Positions 15,676-23,283 of a stretch of DNA of 42,117 nucleotides are shown one piece after another. The notes below the pieces were generated by a model. That model searched no databases. It was not told the DNA's origin and saw nothing but the letters and a program-made list of their open reading frames with translations. The DNA lies in the NCBI GenBank assembly GCA_050260355.1, contig JBLNBZ010000145.1, positions 1 to 42,117 on the forward strand, given 5' to 3'. The position numbers and the translations under genes were made by a program. Every line of letters begins with the position of its first letter. Within the stretch, counting starts at the first letter, position 1. Source of the stretch: CADEFX01 sp050260355. GTDB taxonomy: Bacteria; Pseudomonadota; Alphaproteobacteria; Rhizobiales; Hyphomicrobiaceae.

Positions 15676-16209
15676 ATGAGCGATACGAGCGTGGCCGGCA
15701 CTTCACGCCCGCCGCTGGCAGAGCGGTTGGCAGCGAGCTCGGACGGAATCCTGGAGCAGATCGCGCGCGATTACGGCGTGAGCACCTTCGATGTGGTTCG
15801 CCAGTTGCCCGAGGAGCATCGAACGATCATTCCGGGCGAAAGGTTTGCCGACATCATGGCGTCGCTGACATCATGGGGTGAGGTCCTGCTGATCGTGCAC
15901 ACCGCGGACGTCGTGCTCGAATGCGCCGGCAAGATCCCGCCCGGAACGTTCGGGCGTGGCTACTTCAATCTTCACGGTGACAGCCCGATCGGAGGCCACT
16001 TCAGGGCGGATCGCTGCAAGCACATCGCCTTCGTGTCGCGCCCGTTCATGGGGCGGCCGTCGCGCTCGATCCAATTCTTCAATGCAGCGGGCGAAGCCAT
16101 GTTCAAGGTCTTCGTCCGGCGGAACGAGCAGCGTGAGCTGATCGGCGATCAGGTCGAGATGTTCGACCGGCTGCGGGCCGAGCAGAGCGGTGGCGCCGCG
16201 ACACACTGA
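15676..16209 (+). CDS. hutX: Heme utilisation cytosolic carrier HutX
   Basis: This 177-residue protein belongs to the HutX/HuvX family, cytoplasmic proteins that bind incoming heme and pass it to a heme-degrading enzyme (HutZ in Vibrio). The family fold is visible as IARDYGVSTFDVVRQLPEEHR, TSWGEVLLIVHTADVVLECAGKIPPG, then GYFNLHGDSPIGGHFRADRCKHIAFVSRPFMGRPSRSIQFF and a final AMFKVFVRR strand. It starts 18 bases after the HmuQ-like gene, an arrangement that suggests HutX feeds the HmuQ-type enzyme here. Confidence 0.92.
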   Translation: MSDTSVAGTSRPPLAERLAASSDGILEQIARDYGVSTFDVVRQLPEEHRTIIPGERFADIMASLTSWGEVLLIVHTADVVLECAGKIPPGTFGRGYFNLHGDSPIGGHFRADRCKHIAFVSRPFMGRPSRSIQFFNAAGEAMFKVFVRRNEQRELIGDQVEMFDRLRAEQSGGAATH

Positions 16210-16229
16210 TCGACGGTGACGGGATCGAC

Positions 16230-17342
16230 ATGCAGCGGGAAACCGGACCGGGTGTAGCGCGCTTGGCGGCGGTTGTGCCCCGATCCATGGATCGGTTTGC
16301 CGCCCGTCTTGGCGCGCCGCCTGAGTTGCAGCCGACACCACCAGTTGCGGCCGGCGGCGATGCCGCGCACGCGCGTCACGACACCTCCCTCTGCATCGAC
16401 CCCTTGGCGACAGCCAAGCCGTCGAAAGTGGCGGTGGACCCGCCGCCATCGCTGGAGAACGACCTGGCCGGCACGGGCGTCGCTTCTGGGCTTAGCCGGA
16501 GGCGCCAGATCCTGTTTGTGCTTTGGATCCTGGTGTCCGTGACGTTGCACGGACTGCCGGTCGCAGCGTTCGTCCTGTGGCCGAGCCGCGCCGCGGACTT
16601 CGGCGCGCTCGACACCGAGACCGAGGCAGTCAGCGTCGAGCTCGTCTCCAGCAATGTGCTGGAGGCGCTGGAGGCCCAGCCCACCGTCGATTCGGCTGCG
16701 CAGCAGGCCGTCGTCATGCTCGACGGCAATGCGCAGGAGGACAACACGCAGGCAACGCCCGAGGATACGGCCAAGCGCGAGGAGGTCGTAGAGACGACCG
16801 AGGAGATGAAGCCGGCGCCGAAGAAAGAGGAAGCGGCGCCCGACGAGCCGGCACCGATCAAGGTGGAGCGCGCGGACGCCGCGGCCGAGCAGTCGAACGG
16901 CGAGCGCGAGGATGCGCTCGCGGAACCAAAGCTGCAGGAGACGAAGGAGAAGCAGCAGGAAGAAAAGAAGGAGGAAAAGAGGGAGGCGGCGCAGGCGACG
17001 CAAAAAGGCGGGGTTACGGTCAGCGCCACCGAGGGCAGCAAGGCATCAAGTCCAAAGGTCTCGGCCAGCACCGGCGAAATGCGCACCTATGCAGCGGCGG
17101 TGCGTGCTCATGTGGCCGCCCACAAGCCGGCGGGAGGCAGCCGCCTCGGAACCGTGGTGATTTCCTTCGGCATCACGCATGATGGCCGGCTGAGCTTTGC
17201 CAAGGTCAACAGCTCGTCGGGCATCCAATCTCTGGACGAGCGGGCCCTGGCTGCCATTCGCCGCTCCGAACCCTTTCCCATGCCGCCGGCCGGCGCCACA
17301 GAGCGTCAGCTCACGTATTCCATCCCGATCTACTTCAAGTAG
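16230..17342 (+). CDS. tonB: TonB-family energy transducer
   Basis: This 370-residue protein has a cytoplasmic N-terminal stretch of about 90 residues, one membrane segment (about 93-117, ILFVLWILVSVTLHGLPVAAFVLW) and a long periplasmic linker ending in a TonB C-terminal domain (about 280-370: GTVVISFGITHDGRLSFAKVNSSSG, ALAAIRRSEPFPMPP). TonB transmits inner-membrane proton-motive force to the receptor. The linker (about 150-270) is dominated by Glu, Lys, Ala and Gln runs rather than the usual Pro-Glu/Pro-Lys repeats. It ends the rightward heme run, 20 bases after hutX, and is probably dedicated to it. A later ATG at 16287 is possible. ExbB and ExbD are not encoded here. Confidence 0.9.
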   Translation: MQRETGPGVARLAAVVPRSMDRFAARLGAPPELQPTPPVAAGGDAAHARHDTSLCIDPLATAKPSKVAVDPPPSLENDLAGTGVASGLSRRRQILFVLWILVSVTLHGLPVAAFVLWPSRAADFGALDTETEAVSVELVSSNVLEALEAQPTVDSAAQQAVVMLDGNAQEDNTQATPEDTAKREEVVETTEEMKPAPKKEEAAPDEPAPIKVERADAAAEQSNGEREDALAEPKLQETKEKQQEEKKEEKREAAQATQKGGVTVSATEGSKASSPKVSASTGEMRTYAAAVRAHVAAHKPAGGSRLGTVVISFGITHDGRLSFAKVNSSSGIQSLDERALAAIRRSEPFPMPPAGATERQLTYSIPIYFK

Positions 17343-17353
17343 CCGGCTTCGCT

Positions 17354-18457
17354 TTACCGGCGGTCGCCGGCCGATACGTTGCGCTCGACGAACATCGAAT
17401 AGCGCGACATGCCAAAGCAGAAGATCCAGAAGACGGCGCCGGCGAACACGTATCCGGTCATTGCCGTCGAAGGCGAGAACCATTTGGCGTCGGCCTGGTT
17501 CTGCTGGACGATACCGAGCAGGTCGAAGATGCCGATGATGAGGACGAGGCTGGTGTCCTTGAACAAGCCGATGAAGCTGTTGACGATGCCCGGAATGACA
17601 AGCTTGAGCGCCTGCGGGAGAATGATCAGTCCCGTTTTCTGCGCGTAGCTCAATCCCAGTGCGTCGGCTGCCTCGAACTGGCCGCGCGGAATCGCCTGCA
17701 GCCCGCCCCTGATCACCTCGGCGAGATAGGCAGCCGAGAACAGCGCCACCATGATCAGTGCGCGCAACAGCTTGTCGACGGTCCAGCCCGGCGGCAGGAA
17801 AAGCGGCAGCATCACCGACGCCATGAACAGGACGGTAATGAGCGGAACGCCGCGCACGAACTCGATGAAGCCGACGGAGACCCAGCGCACGATCGGCATC
17901 TTGGAGCGGCGCCCGAGCGCCAGCAGGATGCCGATTGGAAACGCACCCGCTATTCCGGAGCTCGCCACGACCAGGGTGACGAGAAGACCACCCCACAGAT
18001 CGGTCGGCACATAAGGCAGGCCGAAGAAGCCGCCCGACAGCAGGATGAAGGCAAGCACCGGAAAGACGAAGATCATGTAGATCGAGTTCCAGAGCTTGCC
18101 CGGGATGCGCGGGATCAGCAGCGGAATGAGACCAGCCGCCGCCAGAGCGTAGGTGAGGTCGACACGCCAGCGATCGGGGCTCGGATAGCGTCCGTACATG
18201 AACTGGGAGAACTTGGCGGTGATGAACGGCCAGCAGGCGCCGGCGCCCTCCCATGAGCAGGCCGAGCCGTCGAGCCCCTCCCAGGTGGCGTTGACGAAGG
18301 CCCAGGAAATGACGCCTGCCACGACCTTCCACGTGATCCAAAGGCCGATCAGCGTCAAGATCGTGTTGGTCGTCGAGGCGAAGAGGTTCTGCCGCGCCCA
18401 GGCGATCGGCCCCGTGGTGGCAACGGGTGGGCGCATGGTGTCCTCGGCGATTGCCAT
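17354..18457 (-). CDS. aapM: General L-amino acid ABC transporter permease AapM
   Basis: This 367-residue polar amino acid permease (HisMQ type) has a large N-terminal part with several membrane segments (LFASTTNTILTLIGLWITWKVVAGVISWAF; ALAAAGLIPLLIP) and the conserved C-terminal module with FVRGVPLITVLFMASVMLPLF, the EAA-type coupling loop AEVIRGGLQAIPRGQFEAADALGLS and VIPGIVNSFIGLFKDTSLVLIIG. The extended length and paired AapQ are typical of the rhizobial Aap/Bra-type general amino acid importer. It follows aapQ by 9 bases and ends 11 bases from the convergent tonB. Confidence 0.94.
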   Translation of the reverse strand: MAIAEDTMRPPVATTGPIAWARQNLFASTTNTILTLIGLWITWKVVAGVISWAFVNATWEGLDGSACSWEGAGACWPFITAKFSQFMYGRYPSPDRWRVDLTYALAAAGLIPLLIPRIPGKLWNSIYMIFVFPVLAFILLSGGFFGLPYVPTDLWGGLLVTLVVASSGIAGAFPIGILLALGRRSKMPIVRWVSVGFIEFVRGVPLITVLFMASVMLPLFLPPGWTVDKLLRALIMVALFSAAYLAEVIRGGLQAIPRGQFEAADALGLSYAQKTGLIILPQALKLVIPGIVNSFIGLFKDTSLVLIIGIFDLLGIVQQNQADAKWFSPSTAMTGYVFAGAVFWIFCFGMSRYSMFVERNVSAGDRR

Positions 18458-18466
18458 GGCCTGCCC

Positions 18467-19660
18467 CTATCTCTCGACCAGCGCCATGCGCGCGTTGAAC
18501 CAGTTCATCAACGCGGACGTCAGAAGGCTCAACGTCAGAAATACGCACATTGTCAACAGGATCACCTCGACCGCCTGACCGGTCTGGTTGAGGACGGTGC
18601 CAGTGAACACGCTGACGAAGTCTGGATAGCCGATCGCAACAGCGAGCGAGGAATTCTTCGTCAGGTTCAGGTATTGGCTCGTCAGCGGCGGAATGATGAT
18701 CCGCATCGCCTGCGGGATGACGACCAGACGCAACATCTGTCCATTGGTGAGACCGATCGCGCGAGCGGCTTCTTTCTGACCCTTCGACACCCCCAGAATG
18801 CCGGCACGCACGATCTCGGCGATGAAGCTCGCGGTATAGATGGAAAGACCCAACAGCAGGGCCATGAACTCCGGCTGGACCACGATCCCGCCCTGGAAGT
18901 TGAAGCCCTTGAGCTCCGGGTACTCGAACCCGAGCGGCATGCCGGAGAGGAGATAGACCACGAGCGGCAGGCCAATGATCAACGCCAGCGTGGTCCACAG
19001 CACGGGAAAGCGCTGTCCCGTCGCGAGTTGTCGTCGTCGCGCCCAGAGGTAGACCGCGATCGAGCCGACGATGCCAATCGCAAGCGAGATGAGAACTGCG
19101 CCGAACCCTGGCTGGGCAACAGGATAGGGCAGGTAGAGGCCGCGAACGTTGAGAAACCCGCCGCCGGGCACAGCCAGGCTTTGGCGCGGCGAAGGAAGAT
19201 GCTTGAGAACGGCGAAGTACCAGAACAGGAGCTGCAGCAGCAGCGGCACGTTACGGATCACCTCGACGTAGGCCGTAGCGAGCTTGGCAACCAGCCAGTT
19301 CGTCGAGAGCCGGGCGATGCCGATGACAAACCCGAGGATGGTGGCAAAAGTAATGCCGAGAGCAGCGACCAGCAGCGTGTTGAGCAGTCCGACCCAGAAC
19401 GCCTGCCCGTAGGTCGACACGTTCGAATACGGAATGAGGGTCTGTGAGATGTCGAAGCCGGCAGTGCGATCCCAGAAGCCGAACCCGGAAGCGATGTTCT
19501 GCCTGCGCAGGTTGTCGGCGACGTTGCTGATGATCTCCCAGGCGAAGAAGATGAGTCCGACCATGAGGATGATCTGGTAGAGCGCCTGTCGGAACTCGGG
19601 CCGGTAAAGAAGGCTCGGCTTTGCCGCCTGACGCTGCCCATTGATGGTCGTAACAGCCAT
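18467..19660 (-). CDS. aapQ: General L-amino acid ABC transporter permease AapQ
   Basis: This 397-residue protein is the second membrane subunit of the Aap importer. Hydrophobic segments include FRQALYQIILMVGLIFFAWEI and LLNTLLVAALGITFATILGFVIG; the family segment VEVIRNVPLLLQLLFWYFAVL follows, and the C terminus carries the coupling loop AEIVRAGILGVSKGQKEAARAIGLT and SQYLNLTKNSSLAVAIGYPD. A large periplasmic insertion (about 150-250) is normal for AapQ. It is separated from aapJ by 85 bases holding a strong hairpin, and is followed closely by aapM. Confidence 0.94.
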   Translation of the reverse strand: MAVTTINGQRQAAKPSLLYRPEFRQALYQIILMVGLIFFAWEIISNVADNLRRQNIASGFGFWDRTAGFDISQTLIPYSNVSTYGQAFWVGLLNTLLVAALGITFATILGFVIGIARLSTNWLVAKLATAYVEVIRNVPLLLQLLFWYFAVLKHLPSPRQSLAVPGGGFLNVRGLYLPYPVAQPGFGAVLISLAIGIVGSIAVYLWARRRQLATGQRFPVLWTTLALIIGLPLVVYLLSGMPLGFEYPELKGFNFQGGIVVQPEFMALLLGLSIYTASFIAEIVRAGILGVSKGQKEAARAIGLTNGQMLRLVVIPQAMRIIIPPLTSQYLNLTKNSSLAVAIGYPDFVSVFTGTVLNQTGQAVEVILLTMCVFLTLSLLTSALMNWFNARMALVER

Positions 19661-19710
19661 GCCAGCTTCCCGGGTTGCGTCGCAAAGTCTGTCAGAAGCG
19701 AATTAGCAAG

Positions 19711-19736
19711 AGTGCCGGCCCCTCGGGGCCGGCACT
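19711..19736 (-). terminator. Strong intercistronic hairpin between aapJ and aapQ
   Basis: AGTGCCGGCCCC and its exact complement face each other across a 2-base loop, a 12-bp GC-rich stem. No T-run follows on the transcribed strand, so it is more likely an RNA-stabilising or attenuating stem than a full terminator. Its place just after aapJ fits the common need for more binding protein than permease; that reading is inference. Confidence 0.75.
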
Positions 19737-19745
19737 GGAGATGTG

Positions 19746-20768
19746 TCAGCGGATCGGCGGCGCGTACTGCAGGCCGCCTTTGCTCCACAGATTGTTGAGG
19801 CCGCGATCGATCTTGATGCGCGAGCCGGCGCCGACGTTGCGGTCGAACACTTCACCGTAGTTGCCCACGGCCTTGATGATCTGATAGCCCCAATCGTTGT
19901 TGAGCCCGATGCCCTTGCCGAACTCGCCCTCCTTGCCAAGGATGCGCCGCACGTCTGGGTTCGTGGAGTTCAGCATCTCGTCTACGTTCTTCTGCGTGAT
20001 GCCGGCTTCCTCGGCATTCAGCATCAGGAAGTGCACCCACTTGACGATTGTGAACCACTGGCTGTCGCCCTGGCGCACGGACGGTCCCAGCGGCTCCTTG
20101 GAGATGATGTCGGGAAGCACCACGTGCTCGTCCGGCTTCTGCATCTGCAGGCGCTGGGCAAACAGGCCGGACTGGTCGGTGGTGTACACGTCGCAGCGGC
20201 CAGCTTGATATGCCTGCAGGATCTCATCGGCCTTCTCGAATACGACCGGCTTGTATTCGATGCGGTTCGTGCGGAAGAAGTCCGCCAGATTGAGCTCGGT
20301 GGTCGTGCCGGTCTGCACGCACACCGTCGCGCCGTTGAGCTCCTTGCCGCTCTTCACGCCGAGCGACTTCTTCACCATGAAGCCTTGGCCGTCGAAGTAG
20401 TTGACGCCCGTGAAGCTCAGGCCGAGCGAGCTGTCGCGCGCAATTGTCCACGTCGTGTTACGAACCAGCACATCGACCTCGCCCGACTGCAGCGCAGTGA
20501 ACCGCTCCTTGGCTGTGGTGGGCACGTACTTGACCTTGCTGGCATCGCCCAGAACGGCGGCGGCGATCGCCTTGCAGTAGTCGACGTCGAGGCCGGTCCA
20601 GTTGCCCTTGTCATCCGGCGCGCCGAAACCCGCCAGTCCAACGTTCACGCCGCAGTTGAGAGAGCCCCTCTGCTTGACGGCATCGAGTGTTTTCGCCTGC
20701 GCGAAGGCCTGGGTGGCCAACCCGAGCCCCAGCCCGACTGCCAGTCCAACGCCTACCAATTTTCTCAT
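19746..20768 (-). CDS. aapJ: General L-amino acid ABC transporter substrate-binding protein AapJ
   Basis: This 340-residue periplasmic binding protein captures amino acids for the AapQMP importer. I use the ATG at 20768, which has GGAGG 6 bases upstream and opens a signal peptide (MRKLVGVGLAVGLGLGLATQAFA, cut after residue 23). The mature start KTLDAVKQRGSLNCGVNVGLAGF and the SBP_bac_3 landmarks GLDVDYCKAIAAAVLGD, RNTTWTIARDSSLGLSFTGVNYFDGQGFMV and YTTDQSGLFAQRLQM are typical of AapJ. It is preceded by a 184-base gap after aapP, so it may have its own promoter. Confidence 0.95.
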   Translation of the reverse strand: MRKLVGVGLAVGLGLGLATQAFAQAKTLDAVKQRGSLNCGVNVGLAGFGAPDDKGNWTGLDVDYCKAIAAAVLGDASKVKYVPTTAKERFTALQSGEVDVLVRNTTWTIARDSSLGLSFTGVNYFDGQGFMVKKSLGVKSGKELNGATVCVQTGTTTELNLADFFRTNRIEYKPVVFEKADEILQAYQAGRCDVYTTDQSGLFAQRLQMQKPDEHVVLPDIISKEPLGPSVRQGDSQWFTIVKWVHFLMLNAEEAGITQKNVDEMLNSTNPDVRRILGKEGEFGKGIGLNNDWGYQIIKAVGNYGEVFDRNVGAGSRIKIDRGLNNLWSKGGLQYAPPIR

Positions 20769-20952
20769 CTTCGCCTCCGATCTAATAGAACCCCAGGTCC
20801 GCTCCGAAATCATACGCTCGCGGCACGCGCCCGACCCGACTAACGCGGCCTGCGCCGGTCTCTTCCTTCCGCTCCCTCCTCGGTGACCCATCCAAGCGAC
20901 CATGCACTCGAGACGATAGCGCCTTGCACCGCTCCGTCGATCGCCGGCCGCG

Positions 20953-21735
20953 CTAGTGATTAAGGATCTGGGAAAGGAACAGCTTCGTACGTTCCTCGCG
21001 CGGATTGTTGAAGAATGTCTGCGGCGTGCCTTGCTCGACGATCTCGCCCCTGTCCATGAAGATGACGCGGTCGGCCACCGAGCGCGCGAAGCCCATCTCG
21101 TGCGTCACGCACAGCATGGTCATGCCGGACTTCGCGAGCTCGACCATCACGTCGAGCACCTCTTTGATCATCTCGGGATCGAGCGCGCTCGTCGGCTCGT
21201 CGAACAGCATGATGCGCGGGTTCATGCACAACGCACGCGCGATGGCGACACGCTGCTGCTGCCCGCCGGAGAGCTGACCCGGATACTTGTGCGCTTGCTC
21301 CGGGATCTTGACGCGCGCCAGGTATTGCATCGCCACCTTCTCGGCCTGGGCGCGCGGCATTTTCTTCACCCACACCGGTGCGAGACACAAATTGTCGAGG
21401 ATCGTGAGGTGTGGGAACAGGTTGAAGCTCTGGAACACCATGCCGACCTCGGCACGGATCTTATCGATCTGGCGCACGTCGCTGGTGAGCTCGGTGCCGT
21501 CGACGATGATCTGACCCTGTTGATGCTCCTCGAGTCGATTGATGCAGCGGATCAGCGTCGACTTGCCCGAGCCCGAGGGCCCGCAAATGACGATCTTTTC
21601 GCCGGGCTCGACAACCAGATTGATGTCCTTGAGGACGTGGAACTCGCCGAACCACTTGTGTACGCCGATCATCTGGATCGCGGCCGGCGCACTCTGCTGA
21701 CCAGCAATCGGTTGACCGGCGACAACTTGGACCAT
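20953..21735 (-). CDS. aapP: Amino acid ABC transporter ATP-binding protein AapP
   Basis: This 260-residue ATPase powers the Aap importer. Walker A GPSGSGKST lies at 52-60, the Q-loop at FQSFNLFPH (101-109), the signature LSGGQQQR at 155-162, and Walker B IMLFDEPTSALD at about 175-186; the HEMGFARSVADRVIFMDRG segment holds the switch His and is typical of polar amino acid ATPases. GGAGGGG lies just before the ATG. In most rhizobia aapP is the last gene (aapJQMP); here it is the first, upstream of aapJ. Confidence 0.94.
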   Translation of the reverse strand: MVQVVAGQPIAGQQSAPAAIQMIGVHKWFGEFHVLKDINLVVEPGEKIVICGPSGSGKSTLIRCINRLEEHQQGQIIVDGTELTSDVRQIDKIRAEVGMVFQSFNLFPHLTILDNLCLAPVWVKKMPRAQAEKVAMQYLARVKIPEQAHKYPGQLSGGQQQRVAIARALCMNPRIMLFDEPTSALDPEMIKEVLDVMVELAKSGMTMLCVTHEMGFARSVADRVIFMDRGEIVEQGTPQTFFNNPREERTKLFLSQILNH

Positions 21736-22280
21736 GACCCCTCCGCTTCACGCGCCGGCGGCAATGACGCTTTGCGCCTTATTCTGTCGCACCGGCTTGA
21801 CAAATATGACGGAATGCCACGCACGACGCAATCGCGATGCTGCTGCAAACGGCATTCGACGAACTGATGAGGTGCTTCTCGGCGTGCGGTGTCGCTTCGC
21901 CTTGCGCGCACGCGTCGGACATTCGAGCGATCGCCCCTCGGCGGGCGCGCGGTTAGAAGGCGATCGGTCGAGGCCCCAAGTTGGCGCGACACCAAAAGAT
22001 TAATATCAATCAACCGCTTGGCTCGTCTCGCTAAAAGGGATATTCTGCTTGCACTCGCCTGATTCGCGGATTGCCGGGAGTGCACCTCTCGGCTCGGTCA
22101 GCTGACACTCAATGCGTGGCCCGCGCATTCGTGTCGGCAGCGCGTGATTTTCACGGCGGCTTGTATCTGCGTACGGCGGCCTGTCCGCCAAATGGGCTTA
22201 GCGCCATCGAGACTTCCAGTGTCGGCCCGCATGCGGCCGGCTAATCGTATTCGTGCGCGGTAACGACGGCAGAAACGCAA
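21736..22280. other. 545-bp gap upstream of aapP
   Basis: I see no gene here: the open frames are short, overlap one another and have no ribosome sites. The AT-richer patches (around 21795-21815 and 21995-22045) could hold the aapP promoter, but I find no convincing -35/-10 pair, sigma-54 site or strong palindrome for either direction. A TTGACA at about 21799 faces right without a matching -10. Confidence 0.5.
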
Positions 22281-23267
22281 ATGACGGCCCAACACAACGA
22301 GGCTCCGACGGCTCACGCCGGTGAGGATGAGGATGCTGTCGGCGATCGCGCCGGCAGCGGACCCACCGCCGTCCGAAGCCGCGCCCCGCGGCGGCCCGAG
22401 CAGGCCCGGTTCCAGCCGCGCCCGCCGGCCGAGGTCGTGTATCTGCACAGGGCTCTAGAGCCGCAGCCGGCAAAAAGGGCTGAACGCACGATTCCATCCG
22501 AGGCACCGGCGCGCGACAGGCGGCGGCATGCGCGCGGATTTATTCCTTTGCTCTGGACGGCGGCTCTCGCGGCCGGCGCACTGATGCATGCCAGGGAGGT
22601 CGACCGGCGAGTAGCCCTGCAGGAGAGCGCACCGGCGCAAACCAAGTTGCAGCTGCTTCCTCGTGGCCAGATCAGGGCCGCTTGGCGCGACATCGGCGAG
22701 GAGCGGACCATGACCGAGGCCGCTCCTGTCGGCAAGTCCAACGCCGACACCACGACCCAAAAGCTCGCGACATCCCTCGAGCGGCAGGACCAGGTGGTTT
22801 CGAAGCCGGAGGGGGGCACATCCGAAAAGGCTGATAGCGAGGCATCCGGCGCCGAGGCCGGCGCTGATACAGCCGCCGACACAACCCAGCAGGAAGGTAC
22901 CGCGGCCGCAGTGACTGCGCAGCCGGAGCCCGTGCTGAAGGAGCATACCGAGGTCACCGAACGCCCCGCCGAGGATGCCAAGGACCTGCAAACGCGAGCC
23001 TTTGGGAATGCCTCAGCGGAGGCAAAGCCCGAGCAAGGCGCGAGCCATGACGAGCTGCCGGCGACAAGTGCCAAACCGGACGAGCCCGATCAACGCGCGG
23101 CGACAACCACGTCTCGGAAACATAGCGCGGCTGCCCACGCGCGGCGCCGGACTGCACACCGCATCATGCGGCGCCGCGCCGCCCGCGCCATGGCGCTTCG
23201 TCGGTTCGCGAAGCCCTTCGACGCCGAGCGGTTCATGATCGAGCAGGTCTCGCGCAAGAAGCCCTGA
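22281..23267 (+). CDS. Low-complexity single-span membrane protein, unknown function
   Basis: This 328-residue open frame has high GC in third codon positions in this frame, which favours it over two antisense frames of 178-253 residues. It is built of a Pro/Arg-rich N-terminal part, one short hydrophobic segment (about 86-102, FIPLLWTAALAAGALMH), an Ala/Glu/Thr-rich low-complexity middle (about 140-270) and a strongly basic C terminus (HARRRTAHRIMRRRAARAMA). No family is recognised. The topology, a single helix with a long flexible arm, recalls proteins that tether or span the periplasm, but there is no domain to name. The ribosome site is weak. It converges on the GMC oxidoreductase gene. 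Confidence 0.5.
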   Translation: MTAQHNEAPTAHAGEDEDAVGDRAGSGPTAVRSRAPRRPEQARFQPRPPAEVVYLHRALEPQPAKRAERTIPSEAPARDRRRHARGFIPLLWTAALAAGALMHAREVDRRVALQESAPAQTKLQLLPRGQIRAAWRDIGEERTMTEAAPVGKSNADTTTQKLATSLERQDQVVSKPEGGTSEKADSEASGAEAGADTAADTTQQEGTAAAVTAQPEPVLKEHTEVTERPAEDAKDLQTRAFGNASAEAKPEQGASHDELPATSAKPDEPDQRAATTTSRKHSAAAHARRRTAHRIMRRRAARAMALRRFAKPFDAERFMIEQVSRKKP

Positions 23268-23283
23268 CGGCCTGCCGCGCTGG

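Noticed and set aside
16149..17003. Leucine-rich frame resembling a membrane protein opposite tonB
   Set aside because: The Leu/Phe run comes from the complement of Glu/Lys codons in the TonB linker; it is not a real membrane protein.
21799..21830. TTGACA as a promoter for the membrane-protein gene at 22281
   Set aside because: No -10 element at 16-18 bases, and the site is about 480 bases from the gene it would serve.
22313..23074. 253-residue Ser/Ala/Cys-rich frame on the minus strand
   Set aside because: Third-position GC favours the opposite frame (22281-23267), and this product has no start signal or motif.
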